Assembly: GCA_014529385.2 (NCBI GenBank)
Contig: CM043954.1
Location: 95,683,247-95,747,246, forward strand
DNA: 64,000 nucleotides
Origin: Adiantum capillus-veneris
Taxonomy: Eukaryota; Streptophyta; Polypodiopsida; Polypodiales; Pteridaceae
Reading direction: 5' to 3'
Below are positions 1-10,684 of the stretch, piece by piece; the stretch's first letter is position 1; every line of letters starts with the position of its first letter. A program made the translations under genes and the position numbers. A model generated the notes under the pieces. The model searched no databases and was not told the DNA's origin. It saw nothing but the letters and a program-made list of their open reading frames with translations.

Positions 1-31
1 ATACATGTTTAATTATATTGGGTGAGAAATT

Positions 32-107
32 TTCTTCTTCTTCTTCTTCGCTTCCTCTCTCTATCTCTCTCACTCACTCACACACATACACAAACACACA
101 CACACAA
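32..107. repeat. TTC and CA microsatellites
   Basis: A short TTC run (about 32-49) is followed by CT- and CA-rich sequence to about 107. No coding signal; small ORFs here are translations of the simple repeat. Confidence 0.9.
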
Positions 108-192
108 GTCTTGATAAGAGGAGAATTTAAAACATTGTAGAAAATGATATGATGAGATCTCAAAGATCTAATCGATGGTCTCAAGTTTGACC

Positions 193-215
193 TTAGAGAG
201 AGAGAGAGAGAGAGA
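193..215. repeat. AG microsatellite
   Basis: About ten uninterrupted AG units. The surrounding 110-420 interval shows no recognisable gene. Confidence 0.9.
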
Positions 216-420
216 TACCAATCATAGCCATATATTCTTTTCTTTAAGGAGACTGAGAAAAACATCTCTCACTCTATCCACGCATCGACTTGGAGCCTTC
301 CCTAAAACTGCAATGCCAATATGTCAACTACTATGCCACGATAACATGACATATATGCACATAAGCTCCAACCAAGTTGCTATCCACCCAACACATGGGG
401 GTGTGTGTATGTCTATCTAT

Positions 421-474
421 CTGTGTGTGTGTGTGTGTGTGTGTGTGAGTGAGAGAGAGAGAGAGAGAGAGAGG
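421..474. repeat. Compound TG/GA microsatellite
   Basis: About 13 TG units run directly into about 13 GA units and a short G run. Confidence 0.95.
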
Positions 475-1026
475 GGGGTGCATGAGGAGAGCATAGATTT
501 TGAATTTCATAGTTACTAGAACAATAGCAAAAGAGTCAAAGTTCACACGGATGAAAACCCAATGGATGCTCTAAAGAAGAGCTTAGCCTTAGAGTGATTC
601 GCAATTTGCATAGAGATCATGGGCATAGGGTGAAGCTACAGTCATGCTTCAGGTTTGTACAGTTGTATATAATATGTTAAGTATGGAGCTTGATTTACCC
701 CTTGCAATTATTTGTATTAAAAACGCACATTTGTAAGGCCCCCGTTATAAGGAGAAGCCATCGTGCGTGAAGAAAAATCACTCATCGGAATGTTCCTTTT
801 CACCAGAATATTATGGCCAAACTGGCAAAAAGTGGTCGAAAAATGGTTGGTCATTTGGCCGGTTGGCCGGTGGCCGGTAGTCAATGGCGGGTGGCCAATT
901 TCAAAGGCGGACTTGTCTTCTCAAGGGCAACCACAGATGGGCTGATTGGAGAGTTTATTTGAACTTGTCTACACAAGAGTGACTACACATGACTGCCTCT
1001 CATGAGAGAGGTCAGCCCTTTTGGCC

Positions 1027-1034
1027 TATAAAAG
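1027..1034 (+). promoter_or_regulatory. TATA box in the LTR remnant
   Basis: TATAAAAG preceded by GGCC, about 335 bp before the proposed LTR end, where a copia LTR promoter would be expected. Inferred from position only. Confidence 0.4.
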
Positions 1035-1234
1035 GAGGACATTTATACACACATTTTAGAGTGTGAAGTTGATGCAACAAGGTGGGTGTGAGGTGGTGAG
1101 AGTGAAGCAAGGAGGGAGCTCTATTAAAGGTATAGTCCCTTTGTAATCTACTTCTTGTTTTGAAGTACTAAAGCCATTGAGTGGATGCTTTCCCATGGAT
1201 GTAGCCCACATTGGGTGAACCACGTATATCATGT

Positions 1235-1235
<1 letters not shown>

Positions 1236-1268
<33 letters not shown>

Positions 1269-1276
1269 CCCCCCCC
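1236..1276. repeat. CT microsatellite with poly-C end
   Basis: About 15 CT units followed by about 12 cytosines, inside the LTR remnant. Confidence 0.9.
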
Positions 1277-1406
1277 TCTATAATCTCTCATGTGTGAAAA
1301 TTATCTCTCTCCATTAAGTAAACTATTCAATTATCTACTTATCTATTTCATATTCCCTAACACAGTAGCTTCACATTCTTTAGCCACTTGGGTCACGTTG
1401 ACGTTC

Positions 1407-1424
1407 AAGTGGGAGATTGTTAGG
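1407..1424 (+). other. Copia polypurine tract and LTR start
   Basis: CAAGTGGGAGAT directly followed by TGTTAGG is the usual junction of the copia polypurine tract with the 3' LTR. It lies only 56 bp after the end of the upstream LTR remnant, so either nearly the whole internal region was deleted or two element ends lie side by side. Confidence 0.5.
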
Positions 1425-1689
1425 TTTGAAGTCCCGTGGTCGGGCGTCGGGCACCTGCCCACTTACTCTATTCTTTGGTTATAATGACAATAAGAAGAGA
1501 GGGAGGTTTACTCTCTAGATCTCCACCCACAAGACTGTGTATGCTCATCATCCCCTTCCCCTTGTCTCCTTCCCTCACTTGCACTCCGCATCTTACAACC
1601 TACATGTGCAACAATCCACTATATTATGATTGGCCTTTTTGCTCTCTTATTTGATACATGTTTGTGTTGCAGGGGCATAGAAAGAGGCA

Positions 1690-2747
1690 TTAATTGCCTT
1701 GCATGATTTAGACTTTGTCATTGAATGCAAAAAGCTATGGAAGAGGTGAATCACTAAGGCCAGACAGCTTAAAAGAGAGAAAAATGAGATTGAGAGGCGC
1801 TTGCACCGCTACCATCTACGAATCTCACAAATATGGGCCTACTTGAATTTTGTTCATCCCTCTGATGAGGTTATTTTTGCTGAGTGGTATCCTCTACCGG
1901 ACCCAATATGGGTGCCAAAGTTTCTAGGAGATGATAATCGGGCTCTCATACTTGATTTGAATGGCCTCCTGGTTAATGTTGTAGAGGGCCACTATGGCAA
2001 GCATATGCATACAAAATGGTGAAGTACAATTTTGATTCTCAATAGTAGATATTATTTTCTCTCACAGAGATAGCTAATTTTTTTGGATTGGTGCCTCCAA
2101 TATTTTCAATTTTTATATGGAGCAACAGCATGCCGCGTAAGGTGCATGGAATTCTAGTTTTTGTATTAAAAAAGCAGCAATCAATGCTGGCAGATGTGTT
2201 TACAAACCATTGCACTAAGAAACCTTGGAAGATTATGAATAAGCATTTCTTTAAGAACCCAAAGCTCTTTTGGATAAATAAACCAGATTTTGGGCCCAAA
2301 AATACTATTATCATTGTTTGACGACAATACATACAAAGTGTGCCAGAATGATGAAGGAACTTGGCTTATCGCTCCAAAGTTAGAGCACCAAAATGTTGAC
2401 CAGCAACAACAGTTTCTGAAAGGCACTTTGACTAACTCGTTGTTTTTATGGTTGCAATCAAAGGAATGTGCAGAGTATAAAATTAAAAATATGTTTGATA
2501 CTGGCCTAACTCATTTTTTGATGCAGTCCTCAGCAAGGTAGCATCAAATATAAGAGGCAATCCACTTGAGGGAAGCGATCCGTCAGCAACAAAGGGAGGC
2601 TGACCTGGAACATGAACAACATGAGAGGGAAAGGATGGACAGGGAAATATTGGAGAAGCATATGCAGATTGAGTAGGATGAGCAGGAGAAGGCACCAGTG
2701 GAGCATAAATTCAAGTGCCATGGGCAAGGCAAAAAGGCTCAGCAATA
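1690..2747 (+). pseudogene. FCP1-like (HAD) phosphatase pseudogene with coiled-coil tail
   Basis: Three HAD-type landmarks appear in order. Motif I reads ILDLNGLLV (about 1,950-1,980, in the reading from 1,801). A motif II-like IWSNS lies near 2,120. A motif IV-like FDDNTYK lies near 2,320, one frameshift later. This order and the DLNG form of motif I fit plant FCP1-homology (NLI-interacting-factor-like) proteins, which act on phosphoproteins; catalysis is not expected here. After the domain a charged helical segment (AIRQQQREADLEHEQ, about 2,550-2,670) runs into an in-frame stop. A stop near 2,022, a frameshift near 2,315 and the tail stop make this a pseudogene. Introns may account for part of the disruption. 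The source gene is not identified. Confidence 0.5.
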
Positions 2748-2932
2748 GCATGTCCATCCTATGATTTTTTTTGTGATGTATTTGTATGGAGTTAGCAGCA
2801 ATAGGCTCTTTCTAAAATTCAAAACGATGTAAATCCATTTGATGTTGTAATATCATGATGTTGTGTTCCCAATATCAGTGGCCAAACTATTGAGACTTTC
2901 ATTTGAGATGTTAAGTGTTACCATATACATGT

Positions 2933-3150
2933 GGTAGTGATGTGTGTGAACACACTTAATACCGCCGAGGCATTTTTCCCTCTTTAGGAGGTTTTTTCCC
3001 GCATGCATTGTATATACAGCCATTCATTCTAGGAATATCTATCTTTCCATTACACTCTAGTCTCTAAGTAACACACTCTCTATTGTCTGCCTTGAGCTTC
3101 CTTCGTCTTCTCCAAGCTGTGTGTGTTTCCCTACAACCCTAATTCCAAAA
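2933..3150 (+). mobile_element. Short copia LTR (5' LTR of the copia remnant)
   Basis: About 218 bp. It matches, in reverse complement and with scattered differences, the sequence at 13,776-13,995. The match starts around TGTGGTAGTGATG and ends around CCCTAATTCCAA. The terminal CA seen in the other copy has become AA here. Primer-binding and gag sequences follow directly. Confidence 0.65.
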
Positions 3151-3151
3151 A

Positions 3152-3166
3152 TTGGTATTAGGTTGC
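3152..3166 (+). other. Degenerate primer-binding site
   Basis: TTGGTATTAGGTTGC follows the LTR and resembles TGGTATCAGAGC, the initiator-tRNA-Met primer site common in plant copia elements. Confidence 0.45.
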
Positions 3167-3429
3167 ATCCTCCTAGGCTTAGTCACTAGCAGCTCCAATA
3201 GGCGCCTGCTCATTTTGGCCTCCATTTCCACTACAGGCAGTACTACACAGGCTATTTTTTCATTTTGTGCATAATTTCTATCAGTGCCAATTACTGCATA
3301 ACATGTCACATACATTCTACTGCAGGTTGTGTTGTATAGCAAGTGATGGTGTCACTTAGTTTCTCCTCATTTTGGGCAATTTTCACGTCAAGTGCAAACA
3401 TTTTCCATGGTTGACAACAACATAGATGT

Positions 3430-4400
3430 TTTTAAGATGTTTGCTGTCCTCAGGACAGATTGGATGGGGACAATTACCCTGTGTGGGCTTACATCATGCA
3501 ACATGTTCTTGTGTCAAAGGGTTTTTGGAATATTGTGCAGGGCAATGATGTACATTCTGGTTCTGAGGATGTGGGCGATGTTGAGGATGTTGCAAGTCTT
3601 TCTGCAAGGATTTCTACTGTTAGAGTTGTTTTGTCTACGACTGAACAAGCTCGTTGGGATGTAAAGGATGTGCAGGCTCATGCCTTGATTGTGTTGTCTG
3701 TGAAGCGCATCATTACTCCTCACATTCACTCAGTAAAATCTACAAAACAGGCAATGAGGCAAAAATTGCATTGCTATGTAAAGAGCTAGAGTCAAAGACT
3801 ATGCATTAGGGAGATGATATGGACACTTTCCTTGTTGGTGTGAAGGATATCAATGAGAAAATTATTTATGTAGGTGAAGTCATTTCAAATAGTTATCTTG
3901 TGTAGACTGTTCTTAATGCCTTGCCAAACTCTTACCAGACCTTTGCTAGTACCTAGAGACTTATGACCCAAGGAAATCCTGAAGTACTCAAGTTTGATGC
4001 ATTGTGCACATTGCTATTGGAAAAGTCACTTTCCAAAAAAAATAATACTAGATAGCGTGCAGTTGAACAGTCTTTTATTGTTGCTCAAAGAAAGGGTGGT
4101 AGCAACAATGCAGCCACTTCTTATAATTCTTCTGCAAGTGGAAAATCTCATGTTCCTAATTCTTTTGCTGGCAACAATTCATCTGGAAATTCTGGTGATA
4201 AGGGCAAAAAGAATATGTGTTGCCATTATTATAAAGCTAATGATCACTTGATTAAGCATTTCCCTAAGTTGAAGGCCAAAGATGCTAAGAAGAAAGAGAG
4301 TGGTTCCACTACATATGCCAAATCCACTACAAATGTAGCTATTGTTGAGTCTTCTAGGAAAGGAGATTGTGATGTTGATGTTGATGCAGAATGGGATTTT
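3430..4400 (+). pseudogene. Copia gag remnant
   Basis: The start reads like plant copia gag (NYPVWAYIMQHVLVSKGFW near 3,465-3,525, in the reading from 3,460), a family that forms the cytoplasmic virus-like particle. After a frameshift near 3,785 the rest continues in other frames with at least three stops (near 3,806, 3,903 and 3,954). The C-terminal zinc knuckle at 4,215-4,265 reads CCHYYKANDHLIKHFPK, so the CX2C and final Cys positions are damaged. A lysine-rich stretch follows. The block lies behind the LTR and primer site in the normal order. Confidence 0.75.
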
Positions 4401-4985
4401 AGTGGAGAGTGTACCCATAATCTTGTTGTCCATGATGCATACATGTCCGTTGCTGCAGATTCACAGGTGTGGTATTTTGTTAGTGGTGCTACAAAGAACA
4501 TTACCTCACATCGTGAATGATTCACCTCTCTTGAGTCTATTCATCATGGGAATTCAGTCACTTATGCCAACAATGCCTCTTATCCGGTTCATGGAGTTGG
4601 AAAGATTGTGTTTAATGCTGCAAATGGCAGTTCTTTCACACTCGTTGATGCACTTTATGTACTTGGGATCAAGAAGAATCTTTCTGCACTTGCTAGACTT
4701 GGACTTGTAGTCAAGTTTGTGGATGACAGATATACATTACATGATCTCAGTTTTGGTGATGAAATTGTTGCATCTGGCTTATTATGTCGTGGGCTGTATA
4801 AGCTCACTTTGTATGAGAAGTGTCGGTAGAATTTTGCAAATGCAGTTTTGGATTCAAAGGCTATTCTAGATGCAAAACTTTGGCATGCACATTTTGGTCA
4901 TCTGAATTTTGCCACTTTAATGTGTTTACAAAAATCTAACATGGTTGCTTCTTTTCCGCCTCTTGAAGCACCTATCAAACACCTT
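4401..4985 (+). pseudogene. Copia protease and pre-integrase remnant
   Basis: The protease active site, usually DSGA, reads WYFVSGATKNITSH (about 4,470-4,515), so the catalytic Asp is Val. A stop and a frameshift follow. The protease C-terminal part is readable at 4,608-4,829 (DALYVLGIKKNLSALARLG). The GAG-pre-integrase segment follows at 4,848-4,980 (LWHAHFGHLNFATLMCLQKS). Homology stops near 4,985, before the integrase core, so integrase, reverse transcriptase and RNase H are missing from this copy. Confidence 0.75.
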
Positions 4986-4989
4986 AGTA

Positions 4990-6112
4990 CAGCTGAAAAT
5001 GGTCGGCTCATGGAAATGCCAGGAGCAGTGCATGAACCTTTGCAAGAGGATATCTGAATACTTGCGCACGTACTAGATGTAGCCGAAACAAGTGCTACAT
5101 GATGTGAATGCTAAATGTGGCTCTAAGCTGGTTGAATGCTGTTCCGAAGCTTTGCCAGGTTGGGAGGCTTCAAAATATTGAAGTTTGATGGAAATCGTCG
5201 CAAAGTGTTGCCGTGATATGTATGCCAAAGCTACCTTGTGCTTGACGAATTCAATTGTTTTGTATACTCGAAGAACACTATCTGCATGATCTTTTCTCAA
5301 GTGTTCCGGTGGCTTATTATGGTTCAAAGTGGAAGGAAGCGAAGGAGGATGCGTGTTTTTGGTTGTTTCGTATGGTTGGTGTCAATCGTGAATGTGCAAA
5401 AGGAGGCTAGAGTCAAATTTTTTTATAAAAAATAAAAAGACAAGGTGACTACAGCAGTTTGCATGGGCAGATGGCACGAGCCATGGGAGGCGAGGAAAGG
5501 AAACCACAATGGGTGGTTGCATGGGAAGAGGAGTCGCCCTGAGCAGGAGTTTCCAAACAGGAAGGACAATGAGCGGTAGCATGGAGGGGACACGATCATA
5601 GTGCTACATGGTTGGGCCTGAAAGGGAGGTGACGGGAGCCGGGAGCAAGAGGAAGGCCGCCAAGGGGCTTGGCCATGAAGGAGGTTGTCATATTGGATAG
5701 CTCGAGAGCAGCCCCATCAGAGGAGAGGGCCGCCAGTGAGGAGAGAAGGGGCACCATAGGAGGTGCAGCAAAAGGGGAGGCTGACAAGGAAGGGCCTCTA
5801 GAAGGTTGGGCTAGAGCAAGGGAAAGCGCTGCAGGAGAGCCACCACTGGGGTGGCATAGTGCAGGACAGAGGTGAGGAGGCTCTCAAGGAGTTGAGTGCC
5901 GCTAATTGTAGAGAGTGGAGGAGACATTTGTGAAGCAGGTCTGAGGTCTACTGCAAGGGTGTAGAAGAGGCTTCAGAGGCCGAGCAGAGAAGGAGATCCT
6001 TGTGTTGTGCAGAGTATCAAAGACTGCAAGGGTTGTTTGGAGCGCAAAGAGGCATTGCTGCATGGCATGATTTGAAGGTCACAAGTAATGAGGGTGCTGA
6101 GAAGGGGAGGAG
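4990..6112. other. Purine-rich stretch without a gene
   Basis: No convincing coding region. From about 5,440 the + strand becomes G/A-rich, with recurring GGCCGCCA and GAGGAG words also found at 6,565-7,060. The two stretches may be one unit split by the foldback element at 6,113. Origin not recognised. Confidence 0.5.
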
Positions 6113-6564
6113 CATTAGGGAAAATTTGGACTCACAAACGGGCCTTATGAGGAGTTTCACTTCCTCTCTCTTGTCCAAAATGTGCGTGTGGTAAATTTTT
6201 TGCAAATCAACTGTAAAATTGGCAAAGATTTGACAATTAGAATCTACTCTTCAATCTCTTTGTATTGATATATAGCACGTTATGAGATTCCTCATATTTT
6301 GAAAGATTCTATTTTTGATTCTCTTGTGATGTGACAACTCCGTCTAGAATCTAGAGAATCAAAAATAGAATCTTTCAAAATATGAGGAATATTATGGCGT
6401 GCTATATATCAATAGAAAAAGCTTGAAGAGTAGATTTTAACTGCCAAATTTCCGCCAAGTTGAGAGTTGATTTGCAAACATTTTACCGCAGGCCCATTTT
6501 GGACATGAGAGAGGAAGTCAAACTCCTTACAAGGCCCCTTTGTGAGTCCAGATTTTCCCTAATG
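6113..6564. mobile_element. 452-bp foldback element, copy A
   Basis: Two inverted arms of 211 bp (6,113-6,323 and 6,354-6,564) surround a 30-bp loop. The ends are CATTAGGG and CCCTAATG. Copy B at 15,887-16,338 has the same length, arm size and an identical loop. No ORF is expected; it would be a non-autonomous foldback/MITE-type element. No target duplication is visible. Confidence 0.85.
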
Positions 6565-7600
6565 GCACTAAATTGGACAAAGTTGGGACCATTGATGCGA
6601 GGCCACAAAAGGGTTGGTCGAGAGAAAGACAAGGGGCTCTGTTTGGGTGTTAGTCAACCTACAAGGAATTAAAGAGTTACAAAAAGAGAAGGTGGCAATT
6701 CAGGGTCACACCATGAATGGGAGAGAGTAGGAGTTGAAGGGCCGCCAATGAAGGAGAGTCAAGGTTTGCATTCAAAGGGCCACGTGAGAGCTACCAGTTG
6801 AGAAGAGCCGAGAGTCGCATGCTGCAAGGGGCTGTCCATAGGGAGAACAAAGAGGATTGCATGAGTGTGGGAGTATGGCGGCCAGGTGGAGGGATAGCAG
6901 ATAGCAGGTGGTCGAGTACATGAAAAGGGATGACTGCTTGAAAAGGCCACAAGGTGGCGCTGTTTACAGAGGTGGCGTTGGAGAAGGGAGCCTGAGCTGC
7001 AAATGAAGAGTGGTTAAAATGGACGGCCGCCAAGGATTGCATCAAGGCATGTTGTCGACATTAGCCATCATTGTACCCAAGTTCTTTTTTGTTATGCATA
7101 AGCGGATTTATGGTCTGGTTGGGTGACTTTTTGTTTTGGATTTGCCACCAATCTTCTTGGCTGTTCGTCTTGTCTCGTGCGTAGCATCCATGGTAGCTGT
7201 GGCTCTGGATAGGCTATGAGTGTGCAGAAAGAGAGAGGGGGAGGGAGATTGTGTGTGCGGATTTCGGAGATGGTCGAGGCATTTGTAGCCTCCCGGTGTG
7301 GATGTGTTTACAGTGGGTGATGGTGGGTTGTCGATAAGTGTTTGCACTTATGGTCGAGTGTGTGTAGCCGTGATTGCTCGTAGGCAAGTCGGTGCATTGG
7401 AGATTGGCAGAGAGTGTGCGTTCTCATGTGATTCTGTGTGGTTAGGGGTGCGGGTTAATCCCTGGGCTATAGAGAGGCGGTTATTTTCTTTGCAGGGTGT
7501 TGTTCTCTTTTTCCCCCTTTCCATCAGTGCTGCCCCCACGGAGGAGCTACGGATTGCTTCTCGGTGAAGTCAAATACGGTGTTGCGGTGATACCAGTTTC
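6565..7600. other. Purine- and GC-rich stretch without a recognised gene
   Basis: Continues the purine-rich composition seen before the foldback element. The 7,080-7,600 part could be the 5' untranslated region or LTR of the following gag remnant, but no LTR borders or primer site can be fixed. Confidence 0.4.
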
Positions 7601-7609
7601 AAATAGCAA

Positions 7610-8775
7610 GTGCTATTAAGCAAGATGTGGTCGGGTTTTTTGACTTTTACAGGTGCTGAAGATGCTGAGGTTTGGCTGCAAGACTACGGCCTTTTTTTGC
7701 TGGAGAGCGGCTTGTCAAGAGAAGAGGGAGTGTCCCAAGATTTCCCACTCTTTGTTTGTGGAAAAGCAAAGGTATGGTACGAGGGCTTGCAAGTTGAAGA
7801 AAAACAGGATTGGAACAAATTCCAGGCAGCATTACGAAGCCGATATGTGGCCAACACGCAGTGGAGTGGAGTGAAGCAGATGATGGACAACCTAAAGCAA
7901 AGACTTGATGGTGATTTCCGAGCATTCGTGTGGGAGTTCAAGGACATATGGAGCAATCTGGTTAAGGTAACTCGTGGATAATGCAGATTTTTATCCTTGC
8001 ATGTACAAGTGCGGTATAAAGTCGAGATAGATGGACCATGCATGTACGAGGAGGCAGTAGCCTATGCGCAGAGCAAGACGAAGCACGTTTTAAAGAAGCA
8101 ACAGGCAAAGCAGGTCCTAGCGAGTCCATTGGTGCCAAGGCCAATTGCTAGGGAAGAGCTTCAGGTAATCCTACCCTTTGTTGATGCACATGTGGTAGCA
8201 TCAGATAGGCGTGATGACAGAGTAGAGACGATATCGTGTGGGCCTATGAGGCCTCAGCAGCTGCAGAGAGGAGTCTACCGAGTACCGCCTGATGTGCTTG
8301 ACCAAGTGACTTCCGAAAAGCAAGCAGTGGATAAGATAGCTAAAGTGCCAAAGCCGATGAGTTTTGTGGAGAAAGCCGAGGTGTATTCGAGTTATAGCAG
8401 TGCCTTGGATACGGGCAACACATGGGAAACGGAGTCTGCTTTCTCAAGGTATGAGACATATGATGTTATGCATGTCGATAAGGAGGTCAAAGAGCAACAG
8501 ATTGCAGGTGAAGAGACATGTTGTGCAGACCAGGGGGTTGGGCAACCCTCTCTCTTGCCTTGTGATGGTAAGGCCATGTTGACTGAAGAAGAGTGCTTCG
8601 ATGAAGGAGACTAGGGGTTCGATGATCCAGTGGTCGATGTAGATGATGAGTAGCAGGTTTTCGTTGCTAAAGCTATGGCAAGAATACAAGGTATGCAAGG
8701 ATTTCCACCTTTTTCAATGTTGTTTGAAGGGACTACAGGTGAAGGTATGCCGGTGTTTGCTTTGGAGGATTAGTT
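7610..8775 (+). pseudogene. LTR-retrotransposon gag remnant (gypsy-like)
   Basis: The first part (7,610-7,981) contains the retrotransposon gag core, including FVCGKAKVWYEGLQ and WNKFQAALRSRYV. After a stop the reading continues at about 7,985-8,614 with the segment KVEIDGPCMYEEAVAYAQSK, similar in pattern to the gag at 26.9-27.6 kb. A tail of acidic and polar residues has stops near 8,614 and 8,651. Zinc knuckle, protease and polymerase are absent. The remnant ends at about 8,778, where an oppositely oriented CACTA transposase fragment begins. Confidence 0.65.
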
Positions 8776-8778
8776 ACC

Positions 8779-10320
8779 CAGATGATTAATAAGTACGTCA
8801 CTCCAATATGGAAGTTCATGGAAAATAGAAAGTCTTTTCATGTCAGGTGGCTTGAAATCTCCACTGTCTAGCCACATGTTTTTCCAATCGCTCGCTTTAT
8901 GTGAATGCATGTCGTGTTTGCATATGTTTGGTCCATGTAGCTCATGTCCTTTCAAGAAAAAATCTATCATGCTCCTTGTTAACTGTCTTTCTCAAATGAT
9001 CAGAGCGGCGGAAGCTAAGTCGAGGACCACATTTTGTACATGCATGATTGCTGAAGTAACTCAAGCATGAAGAATCACAAAAATCTACCATGGTCCTTGT
9101 TAATTGTCTTGCTCAAACGATCAGAGCGGCGGAAGCTAAGTTGAGGAACACATCTTGGACATACATGATTGCTCAAGTAACTCAAGCACAAAGAATCATA
9201 AAAATGAAATAAAAGAGTTGGCACAGCTAGGAATAATATATACGTGAGGGTTTTAAAGATACTTGCCTGAACACACATTGAAGCCAGTCCAATCATGCAT
9301 GGTCCACATGAGAATACCTTGTACATGGGCATTTTGTCATCCGATTGGTTGGGACATGTCAACCACATCGATCCCTATCCACAAGATTTGGAGCTCTTCT
9401 ATAAGTGGTGCCAGATAGACTTCTATGTTCTTTTTCTTGGGACGACCACCAGTGACAACAATAGAAGGCCCTTCTTGATAGCTAGCCATGGTGGAAGATT
9501 ATAATTAACCAAGCAAAGAGGCCACGTGCTCCATGAAAAACTGTGTAATCCAAATGGGTTTACTCCATCCATCGCCATACCAAAATGGATACATCGAGGC
9601 TCATCCTTCAATGTAGGTCATCTTTACTCTATGTGCTTCCATGCACGAGAGTGAGCAGTAGGTACCTGCATCACATCATCTGTCAATCTAGTATTTGTAT
9701 GCCATGTCATCAAAGCGGCTATAGACTTGCATTTGAACATGCTCTTTATTCTTGGAATGATAGAAAAGTGTTGAAGGATCTTTGTAGGGACAAATTTTCC
9801 TTGCATATCCTCTCAATACATGTGTGATCTACAATTGGAATAATGTTCCAAATTCGCATACTCATTGCAAAAGAGTATACAATCAATAGGGCATGCATGT
9901 ATTTTGTGATAATCCAAGTCCAAGTTAGTAAGAAGATTTTTAGTGGGGCTGACGGGTATGCACATGTGATTGCCTTCCGACAAGATTTACTCATTGAGCA
10001 ACCTTTCATTAATCAACAAGTGAACACAACGATCATTTGTTGAACTTTAAATGGGCTTTGGCATGCTTAGGATACAATATAACTACATGAAAATCTTGGT
10101 GACACTCGTGTCGGACCACCTATAGACAAATTGCAAATTAAGCATTGCGAAAGAGGCTGCCACTGGACCATGAGATCGATAACATAGATCTTGTATTTTC
10201 TCTATGGGAAAGAGACCGTTATTGCATATGTGATGATCTTAGATTTTTCGTTTTCGAAGATCTGATGCTTGCATTGCATTGCACACAAGCACACACCATC
10301 CTATCATCCATACTTTATCT
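8779..10320 (-). pseudogene. CACTA tnp2 transposase, N-terminal piece (copy 2)
   Basis: Matches the N-terminal two thirds of the tnp2 gene at 30.5-32.2 kb, on the opposite strand. Recognisable blocks, 5' to 3' on the minus strand: the start region (about 10,310-10,140); a frame-shifted segment matching the 31.2-31.4 kb block (9,746-10,009); CIHFGMAMDGVNPF and WLAIKKG (9,423-9,611); the PNQSDDKMPMYKV block (about 9,370-9,290); and GHELHGPNICKHDMHS to LPYWSDVLINHL (8,970-8,779). Many frameshifts and stops. Homology stops abruptly at 8,779 and resumes at 15,303 on the + strand. Confidence 0.8.
8961..9190. repeat. Partial tandem duplication, 121-bp period
   Basis: The segment beginning AATCTATCATG at 8,961 recurs at 9,082 with about 10% differences. 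Both units include GATCAGAGCGGCGGAAGCTAAG. It lies inside the tnp2 piece and breaks its reading further. Confidence 0.8.
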
Positions 10321-10684
10321 ACCAAAGATGCAACAAATGAACAAATCACTCTTCTTATAAGTACACACCCATGTCTACATGACAATGCATGTATATAGAT
10401 CTAGTACAAAGCTAGACCACCACCAGCCCATCGTCCACCTATTTTCACATCTAGTATGATGTATCCAAATACCTATGTAGCACATCCCAAAGAGAAGGCA
10501 ATTGTACACAATTAAACCCCCATGAACCAATCTATAATAGCATGCCCTTTGGTTTTTAATCTGTAACCTAAGGATTTTCAATAACCCTTTTGCTGCAAGA
10601 AATGAAGTTATTTCACATCTATGTCTCTTGTGTGTGTGTGTATGGCTATGGCATTTATCGTTGCCAATCATGATAACTTCCTTG
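10321..10684. other. Upstream flank of tnp2 copy 2
   Basis: No gene seen. It contains a short TG run near 10,630. It is probably leader or subterminal DNA of the CACTA element, since it lies between the transposase start and the repeat array. Confidence 0.35.

Larger units (their letters stand above)
675..1362 (+). mobile_element. Copia-type LTR remnant
   Basis: The right part looks like the R-U5 region of a plant copia LTR: a TATA box near 1,027 and the segment at about 1,190-1,230 (ATGGATGTAG ... GAACCACGTA), which resembles a conserved stretch of Tork-like LTRs. It ends CCTAACA at 1,362. The left border is less certain; a TGTTA start at 675 would give about 688 bp. A GGCCGG-rich stretch lies near 860-890 and a CT/poly-C run at 1,236-1,276. 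Position 475-675 holds nothing recognisable. Confidence 0.42.

Noticed and set aside
175..546. Small ORFs in GA/GT and CT/CA runs (also near 55,030 and 55,330)
   Set aside because: They encode only dipeptide repeats from simple-sequence DNA.
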